Origin: Bacteroidota bacterium
GTDB lineage: Bacteria; Bacteroidota; Bacteroidia; Sphingobacteriales; Sphingobacteriaceae
DNA: 64,000 bases
Reading direction: 5' to 3'
Assembly (NCBI GenBank): GCA_023450085.1
Contig: JAEXHI010000031.1
Location: 186,001 to 250,000 of the forward strand
Shown: positions 17,101 to 25,215 of the stretch, in pieces
Numbering within the stretch: the first letter of the stretch is position 1
Layout: every line of letters starts with the position of its first letter
The notes under the pieces: model-generated
The model's input: the letters and a program-made list of their open reading frames with translations, nothing else
What the model was told of the DNA's origin: nothing
Databases searched by the model: none
Translations under genes and position numbers: made by a program

Positions 17101-17930
17101 AGCTATACCAATTGCTGGAATCCGAACTTCCCAACAGGGATGAAGCACGATTACTTAAAACTGTTAAAACTATGACGTTAATAGGAAGAAAAGGTATTGG
17201 ATCTGCACCTAGCGGCTATACATCAAAGGACATCTTCCCGTGGCGATATGGGCGCAATCTATCTTATTTAAGACGGCCTCTAGCTTTGGTAGCTGATGAT
17301 AGCGGTAACCGCTATTTCCTATTTGGTTTCCGACATTTAAAATCATACATAGACAATCTATTATTTCTCATATTCACAGGGAAACTGCCAGAAACCAACT
17401 CTGAAAAGATGGGCTCATTTATTGGAACTGTGCTTCATGACAAAGGGACTCCATATCGCAATGAAATTGCCGACTGGCTTAAGGACAATACTGATCTTGA
17501 GGTTATAGGTTATGAAGTCAAGATACAGCCAAATGGCCACATTCCCGCAGAAAAAAACTATGGGGACGTTGATGTCATGGCTGTTGACCATGTAGAAAAA
17601 ATTGTCTATTCCCTCGAATGCAAGAATATCATTGGTGCTAGGAACATACATGAAATGAAAGTGGAACTTGATTTATATCTTGGACGGGAAGGCCAAGAAG
17701 CAAAAGCAAAGATCAACAAGCATGTTGGAAGGGACACTTACCTGCAAGATCATCCCGAACTTATCACGGAATTTCTGAAACTAAAGGAAGACGGGTATAA
17801 GGTAATTTCAATTGTCGTAGCATCTGACGAAATGCCAATGACCTACATTGCAAAGGAAAGCCTTCCACTTCCTGTAATCTCATTTAACCAATTAAAGGAA
17901 AAAGGAAAGGATGCCCTAAGAAACAAGTAA
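14133..17930 (+). CDS. Giant SEC-C motif protein with C-terminal PD-(D/E)XK-like nuclease motif
   Basis: From the ATG at 14133 (MSKTGRNEPCHCGSG) the product is 1265 aa; the frame opens at 14100. Residues 6-22 are a SEC-C zinc motif (Cys10, Cys12, Cys21, His22). The long middle is not recognised and contains HEQNH at 306-310, which fits HExxH but lacks a clear third ligand. Near the C-terminus, DVDVMAVD (Asp1147) and SLECKN (Glu1162, Lys1164) give the spacing of a PD-(D/E)XK nuclease core. The size, nuclease motif and position at the element edge beside a PLD nuclease suggest anti-phage or plasmid defence; this is inference. Confidence 0.75.
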   Translation: MSKTGRNEPCHCGSGKKYKNCHWTSDTTGTASAPPPPKPSSQQPTFKEMIQGFRAAPILKFIAYLQTLPENHGHNFSLEIMAREVMKASEKNDQRPYMPWRQLLLAIMRGHAYDGETPINLFTENAVSTNGNQVIFPGVYRNASPILNELLQVILTGKNSLPEDFKRLIYSSAGLLLYMSNQVAEDLGYPRYITGNLSSKIVLPGHEEFIKNSQALIFSEDYLTKIAGLYNYDLSVLNNFLLTTDEPKLKDDDPDDNIVSLKPIIRDQDNIILFMPTTVASSLIGFVTEQAIVYGCQDALMQMIFHEQNHRASLALNHMGWAFTDIQLPKESSGLPILESVWQFDNQKFGYLCLLDTNKINGILTKEEQEKLLNARNTEVIEHLKSLEDAAIFEVLSLFVLTETGHGSYFSMSKPENGEQNLVMTLEDLNTIAYDRESDFLTLWKFANIHKETSSQFHIINMTGLLNLYAVYRNNDGSLISSDDAHPIGAMLTYLPGHDISLRHEVKISRDEHLGELITPSGIHAFATVIKKREYAPIYGFKDKLSPEYRLMLKCYKMPIWVTNYQKDPNLLASEIAEALLFWLYRLEPHLSPELNKHSLVQLELELIIDEGLLNGNTFVIKTVEPSDVKITTSIVPPKLRLHIPYDFMYLTGRTDNVGEKMLVKAALHGLIDYFGKAGKEFVLTAEQIELMVESELQPDNAKMILFTDASVNIELDGRHLPPEQYIAEVDTSYVLDNLVGLLPAGTVIPENITDISEKISLCDAIVSALIAELTRRIADFDAKELITWLIKWNERCVYTREIREIRTPAKIACFASFEDEVNEINDKDGKLVPTAHSIRTLIEFVTAISPKGKKWPNYADIGILLALTYQLTTWGSISEAMRMGLIDPKIGLLPSGRIGTDKSFQNEVLVPYSYARNRGVVARYVERFDEKYTQKDYSASGTTEESLVVDAAFEDEFGITLTEVSEVVGVLINYGFKREEPCSVLPEEKLYQLLESELPNRDEARLLKTVKTMTLIGRKGIGSAPSGYTSKDIFPWRYGRNLSYLRRPLALVADDSGNRYFLFGFRHLKSYIDNLLFLIFTGKLPETNSEKMGSFIGTVLHDKGTPYRNEIADWLKDNTDLEVIGYEVKIQPNGHIPAEKNYGDVDVMAVDHVEKIVYSLECKNIIGARNIHEMKVELDLYLGREGQEAKAKINKHVGRDTYLQDHPELITEFLKLKEDGYKVISIVVASDEMPMTYIAKESLPLPVISFNQLKEKGKDALRNK

Positions 17931-18105
17931 GAATGTTTTGCCCATCGCTATCTGGAACGACCATGCCAAGATGTAGACAAGAACCCTTCAACTTTACACC
18001 TGATAGGCAATCCTAGTTTCTCTTGAACTTAATAAAATGGAGCTGGTATTGGCTTCTCGGCTTAAACTTATGTATAAGATGTATAGCTATGAAAAAGTTT
18101 ATGTC

Positions 18106-19470
18106 CTAAAAAGATTCTATCGGTTGGCTAACAAACCACTCAACATATTCGGGCAGTAGGGTCCCCAGATAATAGGGAAGGTTCAACAGTAAATACGGTT
18201 TCTTATTTGGTGTTATCGATTTCTCCACACGGAATCCCCCTCCGTACATACGTATGGCATAAGGATGATCTGAAGCTTCAATGTACTGATGAAGCGATTT
18301 AAGCGTACCTGTACTGCCCGACTTTATCTCTATTGGAAGTACTAGTTTGTTGTGGACATAAAGCAGGTCCACCTCAGCATTGGACTGTGCCTTTTCTCTT
18401 ATCCAAAAATAGGGCATGTTAGAGGTGATACTTTCTAGTGAAATAACTTCCTGTATCACTAGATGTGGAATAATTGCTCCTCGATATGCGGCATTTAGGT
18501 CTGCCATAGCTAGCATCTCCGCCTGTATGCCCAGAGTATGATTAACAAGACCTGTATCTAAAAATTGTAATCGGGGAGATTTTTTGAGATCCGGTTTTAA
18601 AGGTGGCTGCATATCTGTTGTAGGATATGCGAGCCTAATAATTTTAGCATCCTGAAGTATCCTGAATGCTTCCCCGACTTCTCTTGAACGATAATTTGAA
18701 TTCCCGAACCCCTGAAATTTCACTCTTTCATCCATATACAGTGTCGACGTATCCATGATATGCCTGATTATCTTTCTTTCTGTATCATTGGAAGTGTATT
18801 TCTCCACGTCATTTTTGTAAGTTTCCCATATGCTTTCATAAGTAATCGACAAGTCTGTTAGCTGTTGTTGCTCAATATCTCTCTTTATAACTTCTGGCAT
18901 CCCACCTATGATGGCATATCTATGGAAGGCATCCAACAGTGACTGATGTGCGAATTGCTTTACCGGCACTTGGAGGAATTGTTCTATTAACATCTCTTTT
19001 CCAGACGCCATCAAATATTCTTGGAAGTTTAAAGGATGGAGATATAAAAACTCAACCCTTCCCACAGGAAAACTTTCAACCTTTTTCATTGAGAACTCTA
19101 GCAAAGACCCAGCACTTATTACATGAAGTGAGGGAAGTTCCTCATAAAAATACCTTAACAATTGGATAGCCTTGGGACTTTCCTGTATTTCATCGATAAA
19201 TAAAAGGGTGTCTGAAATCGCCTGGGAAGGTATCCCATTATTAAGGAAAAGTGCTTCTACTATAGTCTTGACATCTTCAAAATCTTGAAAATAGCGTTTA
19301 TCGGCAGGTTTCTCAAGATTTAGAATTATGGCATTCTGATAACTTTTTGCAAAATCTCGTATGAGTGTTGTCTTCCCGACCTGTCTAGCTCCGCGTATAA
19401 TTAACGGCTTACGCTCTTCCAATGACTTCCACCTCTGAAGGTAATTATATAATGTTCTCTTGAAGCTCAT
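18106..19470 (-). CDS. AAA ATPase with DUF4143 domain
   Basis: A 454-aa protein of the common AAA_14/DUF4143 family. Walker A is GARQVGKTT (residues 27-35) and Walker B is LLFIDEIQES (~89-98). The DUF4143 part covers ~200-370 (ETYKNDVEKYTSNDTERKI), followed by IREKAQSNAEVDLLYVHN and LPIEIKSG, which resemble a decayed PD-(D/E)XK fold. The role of the family is not established. It is convergent with the SEC-C gene and stands alone; a stretch of AT-rich DNA with repeated AATAAAnCC words (19500-19590) precedes it. Confidence 0.88.
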   Translation of the reverse strand: MSFKRTLYNYLQRWKSLEERKPLIIRGARQVGKTTLIRDFAKSYQNAIILNLEKPADKRYFQDFEDVKTIVEALFLNNGIPSQAISDTLLFIDEIQESPKAIQLLRYFYEELPSLHVISAGSLLEFSMKKVESFPVGRVEFLYLHPLNFQEYLMASGKEMLIEQFLQVPVKQFAHQSLLDAFHRYAIIGGMPEVIKRDIEQQQLTDLSITYESIWETYKNDVEKYTSNDTERKIIRHIMDTSTLYMDERVKFQGFGNSNYRSREVGEAFRILQDAKIIRLAYPTTDMQPPLKPDLKKSPRLQFLDTGLVNHTLGIQAEMLAMADLNAAYRGAIIPHLVIQEVISLESITSNMPYFWIREKAQSNAEVDLLYVHNKLVLPIEIKSGSTGTLKSLHQYIEASDHPYAIRMYGGGFRVEKSITPNKKPYLLLNLPYYLGTLLPEYVEWFVSQPIESF

Positions 19471-19648
19471 TTTTACGTCACTAAATAATATTCAAACTCA
19501 TTAATGTAACAGAATAAACCCAAAATTACTAATTTTTTGTAACAAAATAAACCCAATAAAATCTTTTTATTGTAATAGAATAAAGTCAATTATTCAAAAT
19601 TTAAGTAAATCTTAGAGCGAAGTTTCCATTGCAATACCATCAGCCCAT

Positions 19649-20272
19649 TCAGAGCTTCTGACCTATTGGTCTTTCATGTACTATGTTTTCGTCAATAGAG
19701 GGTTCGACATATTTGTCATCAGATAGACCTGCCGCCTTAAGTATTTCTTTCGGTATATTGGTATTTAGGATAATATTTCCGTCTTTGAGTTCTGGCAAGA
19801 CCTTATTAATTATGGCATTTTTGATAATCTCTGTAGCCTTAGGGTGATCAAGCACCTTAGCAAATGGAGTTGTGAATGCCAATGTTGTAAAGGATTCTCC
19901 AGCAATACCAAATACAATTCCACTTTCCATAGCCTTATTCAATTTCTTTGCGAAACTGGCCTGTTCCTTTTTTTCAATATAGTCATTCACCAGATCGTCA
20001 ATATATTGTTCCAAACTCATTGGAATGGAGAAAGCCTCCATATATTGGTCTTTCGGAAATTGTTTGTCCGGTAATCCCTTACAGTAAGCTTCTGCCTTAT
20101 GTATCAACTCTCTTCCCTTATCATTATTGTGGTAGTAATCTGTGGAGCCTCCATGCCCACTGTTCTTTGCATGGCCAGCCTGTACCCCGTTAATATAGAT
20201 ATTTGCGGTAAAGGCTTCGGTCTCCTCACTTAACGAGGGAAAGTGTTTGATGTTCTTTAGTTCTATATTCAT
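19649..20272 (-). CDS. Hypothetical ICE protein, 207 aa
   Basis: The ATG at 20272 (MNIELKNIKHF) is preferred; the open frame to 20356 runs back across a hairpin. The N-terminal segment (TANIYINGVQAGHAKNSGHGGSTDYY) and the later helices are soluble, with no catalytic motif I can name. It is the last gene of the minus-strand accessory block, separated from the next by the hairpin at 20318, so it may have its own promoter. Confidence 0.6.
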   Translation of the reverse strand: MNIELKNIKHFPSLSEETEAFTANIYINGVQAGHAKNSGHGGSTDYYHNNDKGRELIHKAEAYCKGLPDKQFPKDQYMEAFSIPMSLEQYIDDLVNDYIEKKEQASFAKKLNKAMESGIVFGIAGESFTTLAFTTPFAKVLDHPKATEIIKNAIINKVLPELKDGNIILNTNIPKEILKAAGLSDDKYVEPSIDENIVHERPIGQKL

Positions 20273-20317
20273 AATTCTGAGATTAATTGACCGTACTAAA
20301 ATTTTAGACATGGCAAA

Positions 20318-20345
20318 GCACCCCAGTCCGTAGGAACCGGGGTGC
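20318..20345. terminator. Hairpin between two accessory genes
   Basis: Stem GCACCCC / GGGGTGC with an inner TCC/GGA stem. It is 22 bases after the stop of the 20368-20997 gene on the minus strand. The stronger T-run lies on the plus-strand side, so its direction is uncertain. Confidence 0.55.
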
Positions 20346-20367
20346 ATTTTTGTCAAATTGAAAAACG

Positions 20368-20997
20368 TTACGGATATGTGCCCACAAACATGTCGTAATA
20401 GGAATTAAAGCCATGCCTTGGTTTATGGGTGCGGATATCACTTCGAATCCCGACCATTTTTTCAAAACGGTTAAGGGAAAATAGTTTAATAGGTATTAAG
20501 AACTTATTTTGGTTATAAAACACATGTAGGTCATCTCCATTAGCTACAAAGTCCGCTTCTTTGTCTTTCAGCCACAGTGCAGCCTTACAATCGCTTACCC
20601 TACCAGTAATTCCATCATCAAAAAGCAGATGAAACTTCGCATTGAAAAACAGTCGCTTCAGAAAATGAATCTGCCCATAAGAAACAATAAGTCCTAAAGC
20701 CGCAAACGCAACGCTATGCGAAGGATTTAACCAGCCAGTTCCGTAGTGACAGAAACAGAGGATATCTGTTGCAGAATGGCTTAGGAACAGATGCTTTACT
20801 TGTGATGGAAACCCTTTGTAAACTAGCCAAATTCCGTCGGTTGATGGTGTCAGATGCAGACCTTTGGACAAATATTCTGTTACCGCACCTCCTTCATTAT
20901 TTTGAAAAACAAACTGTAGGCTGCTATCCGTATTAGTGAAATGGTCTCTGAAAAAGCTAAGCACAGGGACTGATAGTCTCTTGTCCAAATAGGACAT
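20368..20997 (-). CDS. Hypothetical ICE protein, 209 aa
   Basis: A 209-aa protein without signal peptide. Segments such as GIWLVYKGFPSQVKHLFLSHSATDILCF and FHLLFDDGITGRVSDCKAALWL suggest an alternating alpha/beta fold that recalls a Toprim or Toprim-like fold, but the acidic motif is not clear. It overlaps the stop of the upstream DUF3945 gene by one base, so the two are translated together. I do not assign a function. Confidence 0.62.
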   Translation of the reverse strand: MSYLDKRLSVPVLSFFRDHFTNTDSSLQFVFQNNEGGAVTEYLSKGLHLTPSTDGIWLVYKGFPSQVKHLFLSHSATDILCFCHYGTGWLNPSHSVAFAALGLIVSYGQIHFLKRLFFNAKFHLLFDDGITGRVSDCKAALWLKDKEADFVANGDDLHVFYNQNKFLIPIKLFSLNRFEKMVGIRSDIRTHKPRHGFNSYYDMFVGTYP

Positions 20998-21797
20998 CAG
21001 CGAGAAATGTTATGTCTAGCTCGGTTTTCTTGCGAGTTCCTATCAAAATCGACCTGATCCTTTACGGTCATTTCCAGGTCCCTCTTTGGCTTTCCAACCA
21101 TCATATCAGCAATGGCCTGGTTGTATCCAGCGGTATAGCCGTCATTCTGAAAATCACCATTCCCCGAAAGATGGCGCAGCCCACGCATGACCAGATAGGA
21201 AAGGCCGCCATCCAAGAGCACCGAAAAGATAAGCCTTTTGTTATCCGACCTAACACCTTTACTATCGGCAGCACTATGTCTCAGACGGGTACCATCGGCA
21301 AGCTCGACAATCTCACCATTCTGGAAAGCCTTTTTCTGGTTTTCATCTAACGTTTCTCCGTTTACCTTGAAGGGAACTTCGACCTGATAGGGAAAATAGG
21401 TAATAAACTCCTTTGTCTGTTCATCGTACTCTATAACCAACCTTCGCTCCATCCCCCTGTCATCTACAGTTTTGCTGATGGTCTCCTGTTTTCCCACCAT
21501 CAGCTGCTTGGTTTCTTTCTCATTCAACAAAGGGTGCGGCTGGACCTCTTTGTAGATGGGATGCAGCTTTAGGGCAACCTTGCCATCCTCGTCACGCAAT
21601 AGGGATAGCTTTGCATCTAGCTGGCTGATCTTAAAGCCGTCCATTTCCAGATTGTGCAGGCTATGTAGGTCCGTCCTTCGGCCGGCCAGCAGTGCGGCGA
21701 TATCATTATCCTTCAATGTCAGTGCCCCATCTTTGTATAGGCCCAACTTTTCCAACTCCGCAATCGGGAGCTCTTTTTCCTTGATTGGTGTTTCCAT
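20997..21797 (-). CDS. DUF4099/DUF3945 domain ICE protein
   Basis: A 266-aa soluble protein. The N-terminus (PIAELEKLGLYKDGALTLKD, ALLAGRRTDL) fits DUF4099, and the middle (FPYQVEVPFKVNGETLDENQ, FQNGEIVELADGT) resembles the repeated DUF3945 units of Bacteroidota conjugative elements. Function is unknown; such proteins travel with ArdC and transfer genes. It lies 27 bases after ArdC on the same strand and overlaps the next gene by one base. Confidence 0.72.
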   Translation of the reverse strand: METPIKEKELPIAELEKLGLYKDGALTLKDNDIAALLAGRRTDLHSLHNLEMDGFKISQLDAKLSLLRDEDGKVALKLHPIYKEVQPHPLLNEKETKQLMVGKQETISKTVDDRGMERRLVIEYDEQTKEFITYFPYQVEVPFKVNGETLDENQKKAFQNGEIVELADGTRLRHSAADSKGVRSDNKRLIFSVLLDGGLSYLVMRGLRHLSGNGDFQNDGYTAGYNQAIADMMVGKPKRDLEMTVKDQVDFDRNSQENRARHNISR

Positions 21798-21824
21798 AAT
21801 AAAATTATTAGTGGTACTTAATTA

Positions 21825-23051
21825 TTATCGCCTAGCGATCTGCGGAGCCGCATTTTCGTTCTCTAGATGTGTTTGGGCAACCGCATCCTGTGCGGTACCT
21901 ATCTGCCTATCGGGATTCTGTTTGGCCTGCAGTAGCGAACTATAAAGTTTATCGCTCCTGGAAAGGATAAAATTATTACCGGTACCCAGATCCTCCATAC
22001 GGTACCGTGCCTGTTTTAGATACCCATTAACCTTGAAGATTGTATTGTTGTATTCGATCTGTTCCCCCATGGTCAGATGGCCCAAGGCAGTCTTGTTCTT
22101 GGTATTTTTGATTTCGGTCGGGAGTTCGATTTCGGTTTCCAATTCCCTTTTCTGTTCCAGTCCAGTTAAATAATTGAATATTTTCTCCGCATCGGCTGCT
22201 GCTGTATGGATTTCAAAGGGCATATCCTCCAATAATTTTATCCAGCTTCCTACATACGCCGCATGTTGCCCCAGATCATGCCCTATTCTCAGTTCCTGTC
22301 CGATCAGCAAAGAGGCGATTTCCGCACGTAGTTCCTCCCTTGCGTAGCCCTCGCTACCAAAAGCGTTCATGATGGTACGGTCCAATCGATCTTTGTGACC
22401 GGTCCAATGGCCAAGTTCATGCAGGGCAGTGGCATAGTATTTTTCGGGAACATCAAACTGTTGTTTCAATGGCAGGGTGATATTGTCCGCCAAAACATTA
22501 TAAAATGCTTCATCACCTGCCCTGTTAAATATTTCTGCACCTGATGAAGCAATAAGCTTTTCGGCCCGATCTATGGGATCCCAACCAAGCTCTCCTATGT
22601 TCTTCCTTTGGATTTCGGGAACACCCTCTACTTGGGCCGCATTGAACACCCAAGCTGTGGTGATGATCGGCCTATCTAGCTTGATAAAGATCTTTGTGGG
22701 TTTGCCTTCTTCGTTTAGTACCGGCTTACCACTCTCGTCCCTTTTTGTAATCTGGTCGCTTGTCTTTACAAATTGGATAAGGGATGCCTTCTCTCCCTTT
22801 TTGACCTTCCACTCACTGGCAGTAGCCTGTTTGAAGGTCATCCATCTTGGGTCTTCATAGTTCTTCAGCAAAAGGGAAAAGATATTGATCCCCTTGTAAC
22901 GATTTCCCGTTACGGCATTATATGGCAGTTCAAACATAGCTATGCCATCGGTACTCCAAGGTTTTTGAAAGGGTGAGGTACCTGCCCTAAGCTGTTCGAT
23001 GAGTTTTTCTGCAACCTGAACATGCAATGGTTTGGTTTTATCAGTCGCCAT
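21825..23051 (-). CDS. ardC: ArdC-type antirestriction protein (ssDNA-binding plus zincin)
   Basis: A 408-aa protein from the ATG at 23051 (MATDKTKPLHVQVAEKLIEQL). The N-terminal ~130 residues match the ArdC/DUF1738 ssDNA-binding domain (TSPFQKPW, GINIFSLLL, PRWMTFKQA). A metallopeptidase-like domain has ALHELGHWTGH (~208-218) and a downstream YAREELRAEIAS motif that would give the third ligand. ArdC proteins protect incoming single-stranded DNA from restriction during conjugation. The start overlaps the stop of the small acidic gene (23041-23202), indicating translational coupling. The C-terminal tail past ~290 is unassigned. Confidence 0.9.
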   Translation of the reverse strand: MATDKTKPLHVQVAEKLIEQLRAGTSPFQKPWSTDGIAMFELPYNAVTGNRYKGINIFSLLLKNYEDPRWMTFKQATASEWKVKKGEKASLIQFVKTSDQITKRDESGKPVLNEEGKPTKIFIKLDRPIITTAWVFNAAQVEGVPEIQRKNIGELGWDPIDRAEKLIASSGAEIFNRAGDEAFYNVLADNITLPLKQQFDVPEKYYATALHELGHWTGHKDRLDRTIMNAFGSEGYAREELRAEIASLLIGQELRIGHDLGQHAAYVGSWIKLLEDMPFEIHTAAADAEKIFNYLTGLEQKRELETEIELPTEIKNTKNKTALGHLTMGEQIEYNNTIFKVNGYLKQARYRMEDLGTGNNFILSRSDKLYSSLLQAKQNPDRQIGTAQDAVAQTHLENENAAPQIARR

Positions 23052-23202
23052 CGTATTCCTCCTCTCCCAGGCCGTCTTCTTCTGGCAGCTCATCGGCATA
23101 GTCCACCCCGTAGATAGCTGCCTCCTCTGGAGTCAGGCCAATAGCCAGTCCAGCGGCAAGCGTATTCAACTTGTCTTCCAGTGATCTTGTATTTGGTTCC
23201 AT
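23041..23202 (-). CDS. Small acidic protein, 53 aa, coupled to ArdC
   Basis: A short frame beginning MEPNTRSLEDKLNTLAAG and ending in an acidic tail (ELPEEDGLGEEEYDGD). It fills the gap between the M23 peptidase and ArdC exactly, and its TGA overlaps the region of the ArdC start, so it fits the operon geometry. The segment LTPEEAAIYGVD suggests one helix pair. No function is recognised. Its acidity invites comparison with DNA-mimic antirestriction proteins, but that is speculation. Confidence 0.6.
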   Translation of the reverse strand: MEPNTRSLEDKLNTLAAGLAIGLTPEEAAIYGVDYADELPEEDGLGEEEYDGD

Positions 23203-23207
23203 AAAAT

Positions 23208-23717
23208 TTATTGTTTATTGATCTGTGGGGACTGTCCATTACTATGTAACTGCCACAGAAAGTAGATCGGGTTGATATATCTGCCACGAAATCTAATACT
23301 GAAATGCAGGTGCTCCCCGGTAACCCTTCCGGTGGCACCAGTAATTGCGATCGGCTGCCCAGCGCTGATACTTTCGCCTTTGTCCACTAGGATAAATGAA
23401 AGATGGCCGTAAATGCTCTGAAGATCTCCATGGTCAATACGTACATACCTGCCAAGAATTGGGTTAAAGGCTATTTCAACGACCGTTCCATCGAGCACAG
23501 TAAGTACAGGATCGCAACGGGCTGAAAGATCTATTCCTTTATGAAAGTCTCTCGTCTGGGTTACAGGGTGTATCCTATGACCATAACCAGAAGTGACCTT
23601 CAGGCTTGGCAGGGGCAGGCTCCATTGTAGCCTAATGGTATCCTGGGCTGTTACCCTAACTCGGGGAAGCATTATGAGCAGAACTAACATTCCCCATACC
23701 ATCAGCTTCCATTTCAT
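23208..23717 (-). CDS. Secreted M23-family peptidoglycan endopeptidase
   Basis: A 169-aa protein with an N-terminal signal sequence (~25 residues ending VTAQ). The LytM/M23 domain shows SGYGHRIHP, FHKGIDL (HxxxD zinc ligands) and EHLHFSIR (HxH), so the active site is complete. It should cut peptide cross-links in the periplasm, opening the wall for the transfer apparatus. It overlaps the upstream SH3-like gene by 4 bases and lies 5 bases before the small acidic gene. Confidence 0.9.
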   Translation of the reverse strand: MKWKLMVWGMLVLLIMLPRVRVTAQDTIRLQWSLPLPSLKVTSGYGHRIHPVTQTRDFHKGIDLSARCDPVLTVLDGTVVEIAFNPILGRYVRIDHGDLQSIYGHLSFILVDKGESISAGQPIAITGATGRVTGEHLHFSIRFRGRYINPIYFLWQLHSNGQSPQINKQ

Positions 23718-24136
23718 CGCCCCCTAGAAGTTTGAAGCTGTATGTTTTCGGAAAATCCTTGTGACAGGTAATCCTCCAAGCTGACCAGCGAATTGTTGGC
23801 CACATTCTCAAAGGCAATTGCCCAACGGAACGCCTCTTCGAAGGCTACGGGCTCCGCTATGTTCTGTAACCTGTAGATGTCCAGTAGTATCCTTACATCT
23901 TTAGGATCAAGCTCGACCAGTTTGGCCTTTATCGTATCCAGCAACATTTCTTTTGGTTGTAGGGAAAGGAGTGCATCTGCACTATAGGCTCCGATGTCAT
24001 TATTAGGAAATTTGACCATTACCTCATCTTTTTCAAGGTCGATACTTTCGATCAGGCCTACCTGACCCTGCATACGTGTGGGGTCATCGGTCAACAACGG
24101 ATTGACCATGACGAATTTGTTGATTAGTTCTTCCAT
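23714..24136 (-). CDS. SH3-like paralogue 3 of the ICE accessory block
   Basis: A 140-aa soluble protein, the third of three tandem paralogues (with 24227 and 25216). The shared N-terminal core reads here MQGQVGLIESIDLEKDEVMV followed by AYSADALLSL. The second half is helical (LVELDPKDVRILLDIYRLQN). The core pattern of short strands with Gly-Gln-x-Gly resembles an SH3/KOW-type barrel (inference). Its stop overlaps the M23 start by 4 bases. Function unknown. Confidence 0.65.
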   Translation of the reverse strand: MEELINKFVMVNPLLTDDPTRMQGQVGLIESIDLEKDEVMVKFPNNDIGAYSADALLSLQPKEMLLDTIKAKLVELDPKDVRILLDIYRLQNIAEPVAFEEAFRWAIAFENVANNSLVSLEDYLSQGFSENIQLQTSRGR

Positions 24137-24226
24137 AAGAATTTTATTAAGTAATGCCTTTGTCCTGCTTCCGGAAATAGAAAGGTCAAACGTTTTATTT
24201 AAATGATCTAAACAGTATCGGCCGCA

Positions 24227-25204
24227 CTAGATCCTACGTCCAGATTTTCCCTGTTCTTCTTGGGAACTGTTGGAGGGCTCATTCGAGTGTCCACTGATTT
24301 CTGATTTCCCGATACGTTCCAAGTTCTCCTTGATCATTTGGGGAACATAGATTTCTTCCCACTCTGCGGGTTTGGCATCAAAATGCATCTGTAGGTCTAT
24401 TTCGTCCAGACCTTCACGCGGATCAAAACCGTGCTGCCTGTTCCAGCCTATGGGATCCAATGTTCGCTCATAGGGAATCTCGATAACACTGAGATGTTTT
24501 GGAATTTCGGTGATCGTGTGATAGTCTATGGCTTCAAATTCCTTTTTATGGGGATTGTAGGGGATAATGTAGACAGATCTTTCCTCTTTGAAAAAATCCT
24601 CGATTTTCGAGAACTCGATTCCCCTGAAAAAAAATTCATCTTTTGGCCTCAACATACCCATTCTCACATCTATATAGAAAATCTGGCCTTCAATACCGAT
24701 AGTTGGCAACCGACCCTTGTCGATGCGCTCTCTACACACCCTTTTATTGGCGGACAGTCTTTTACGCTGGTCAGATGCGCTCATTTTAGGCAACTCTTCC
24801 GCATGCAGCTGTTCCTGTTCAACATTTAGCCCAAGTCTTTTCTGCAAGGACAATGTACTGTAGGCAATTGTCCGTGCATTGGTGATGGCAAGTTCCATGG
24901 CGTCGCGTAGGTAGTTTACAGAATTCTTTTCCTGTAGGATGACGATTTCCATCAACAGCTTGAAATCCCGGATATCCAGCTCTCCTATGTTCGCTATCAC
25001 TTCTTCACAGATCATGTTGGGATCCCTTAAAACCAGTAGTGCATCGGTGGAATACAGCCCTTGGGCACTATTAACAAAGCCTACATAAACTTCATCCTTT
25101 GTAAGGTCTGCACTGGTAATAGTACCAATTTCTCCCTGTCGACCTACCGGATCATTGTTCAAATTAGGGTGAACTATCACTAGATGATATTTTAAATCTT
25201 CCAT
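24227..25204 (-). CDS. SH3-like paralogue 2 with extra C-terminal domain
   Basis: A 325-aa protein. Residues 1-135 are the shared core (GRQGEIGTITSADLTKDEVY, YSTDALLVL) and helical part. Residues ~150-325 are unique: an Arg-rich helix (SDQRKRLSANKRVCRERI), GIEGQIFYIDVRMGMLRPKD and a C-terminal Ser/Gln-rich tail. The paralogues lack this extension, so it is a fusion or they are truncated. The extension fits a conserved DUF4099-neighbour protein type in Bacteroidota ICEs, but I cannot name a function. Confidence 0.65.
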   Translation of the reverse strand: MEDLKYHLVIVHPNLNNDPVGRQGEIGTITSADLTKDEVYVGFVNSAQGLYSTDALLVLRDPNMICEEVIANIGELDIRDFKLLMEIVILQEKNSVNYLRDAMELAITNARTIAYSTLSLQKRLGLNVEQEQLHAEELPKMSASDQRKRLSANKRVCRERIDKGRLPTIGIEGQIFYIDVRMGMLRPKDEFFFRGIEFSKIEDFFKEERSVYIIPYNPHKKEFEAIDYHTITEIPKHLSVIEIPYERTLDPIGWNRQHGFDPREGLDEIDLQMHFDAKPAEWEEIYVPQMIKENLERIGKSEISGHSNEPSNSSQEEQGKSGRRI

Positions 25205-25215
25205 AACATACTTGG

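Noticed and set aside
19649..20356. Longer start for the 207-aa ICE protein at 20356
   Set aside because: The extra 28 codons run through a strong hairpin; the internal ATG at 20272 fits better.
23090..23338. 82-aa minus-strand frame between the M23 peptidase and ArdC
   Set aside because: It overlaps the M23 gene and is out of frame with the better-fitting 53-aa acidic gene.
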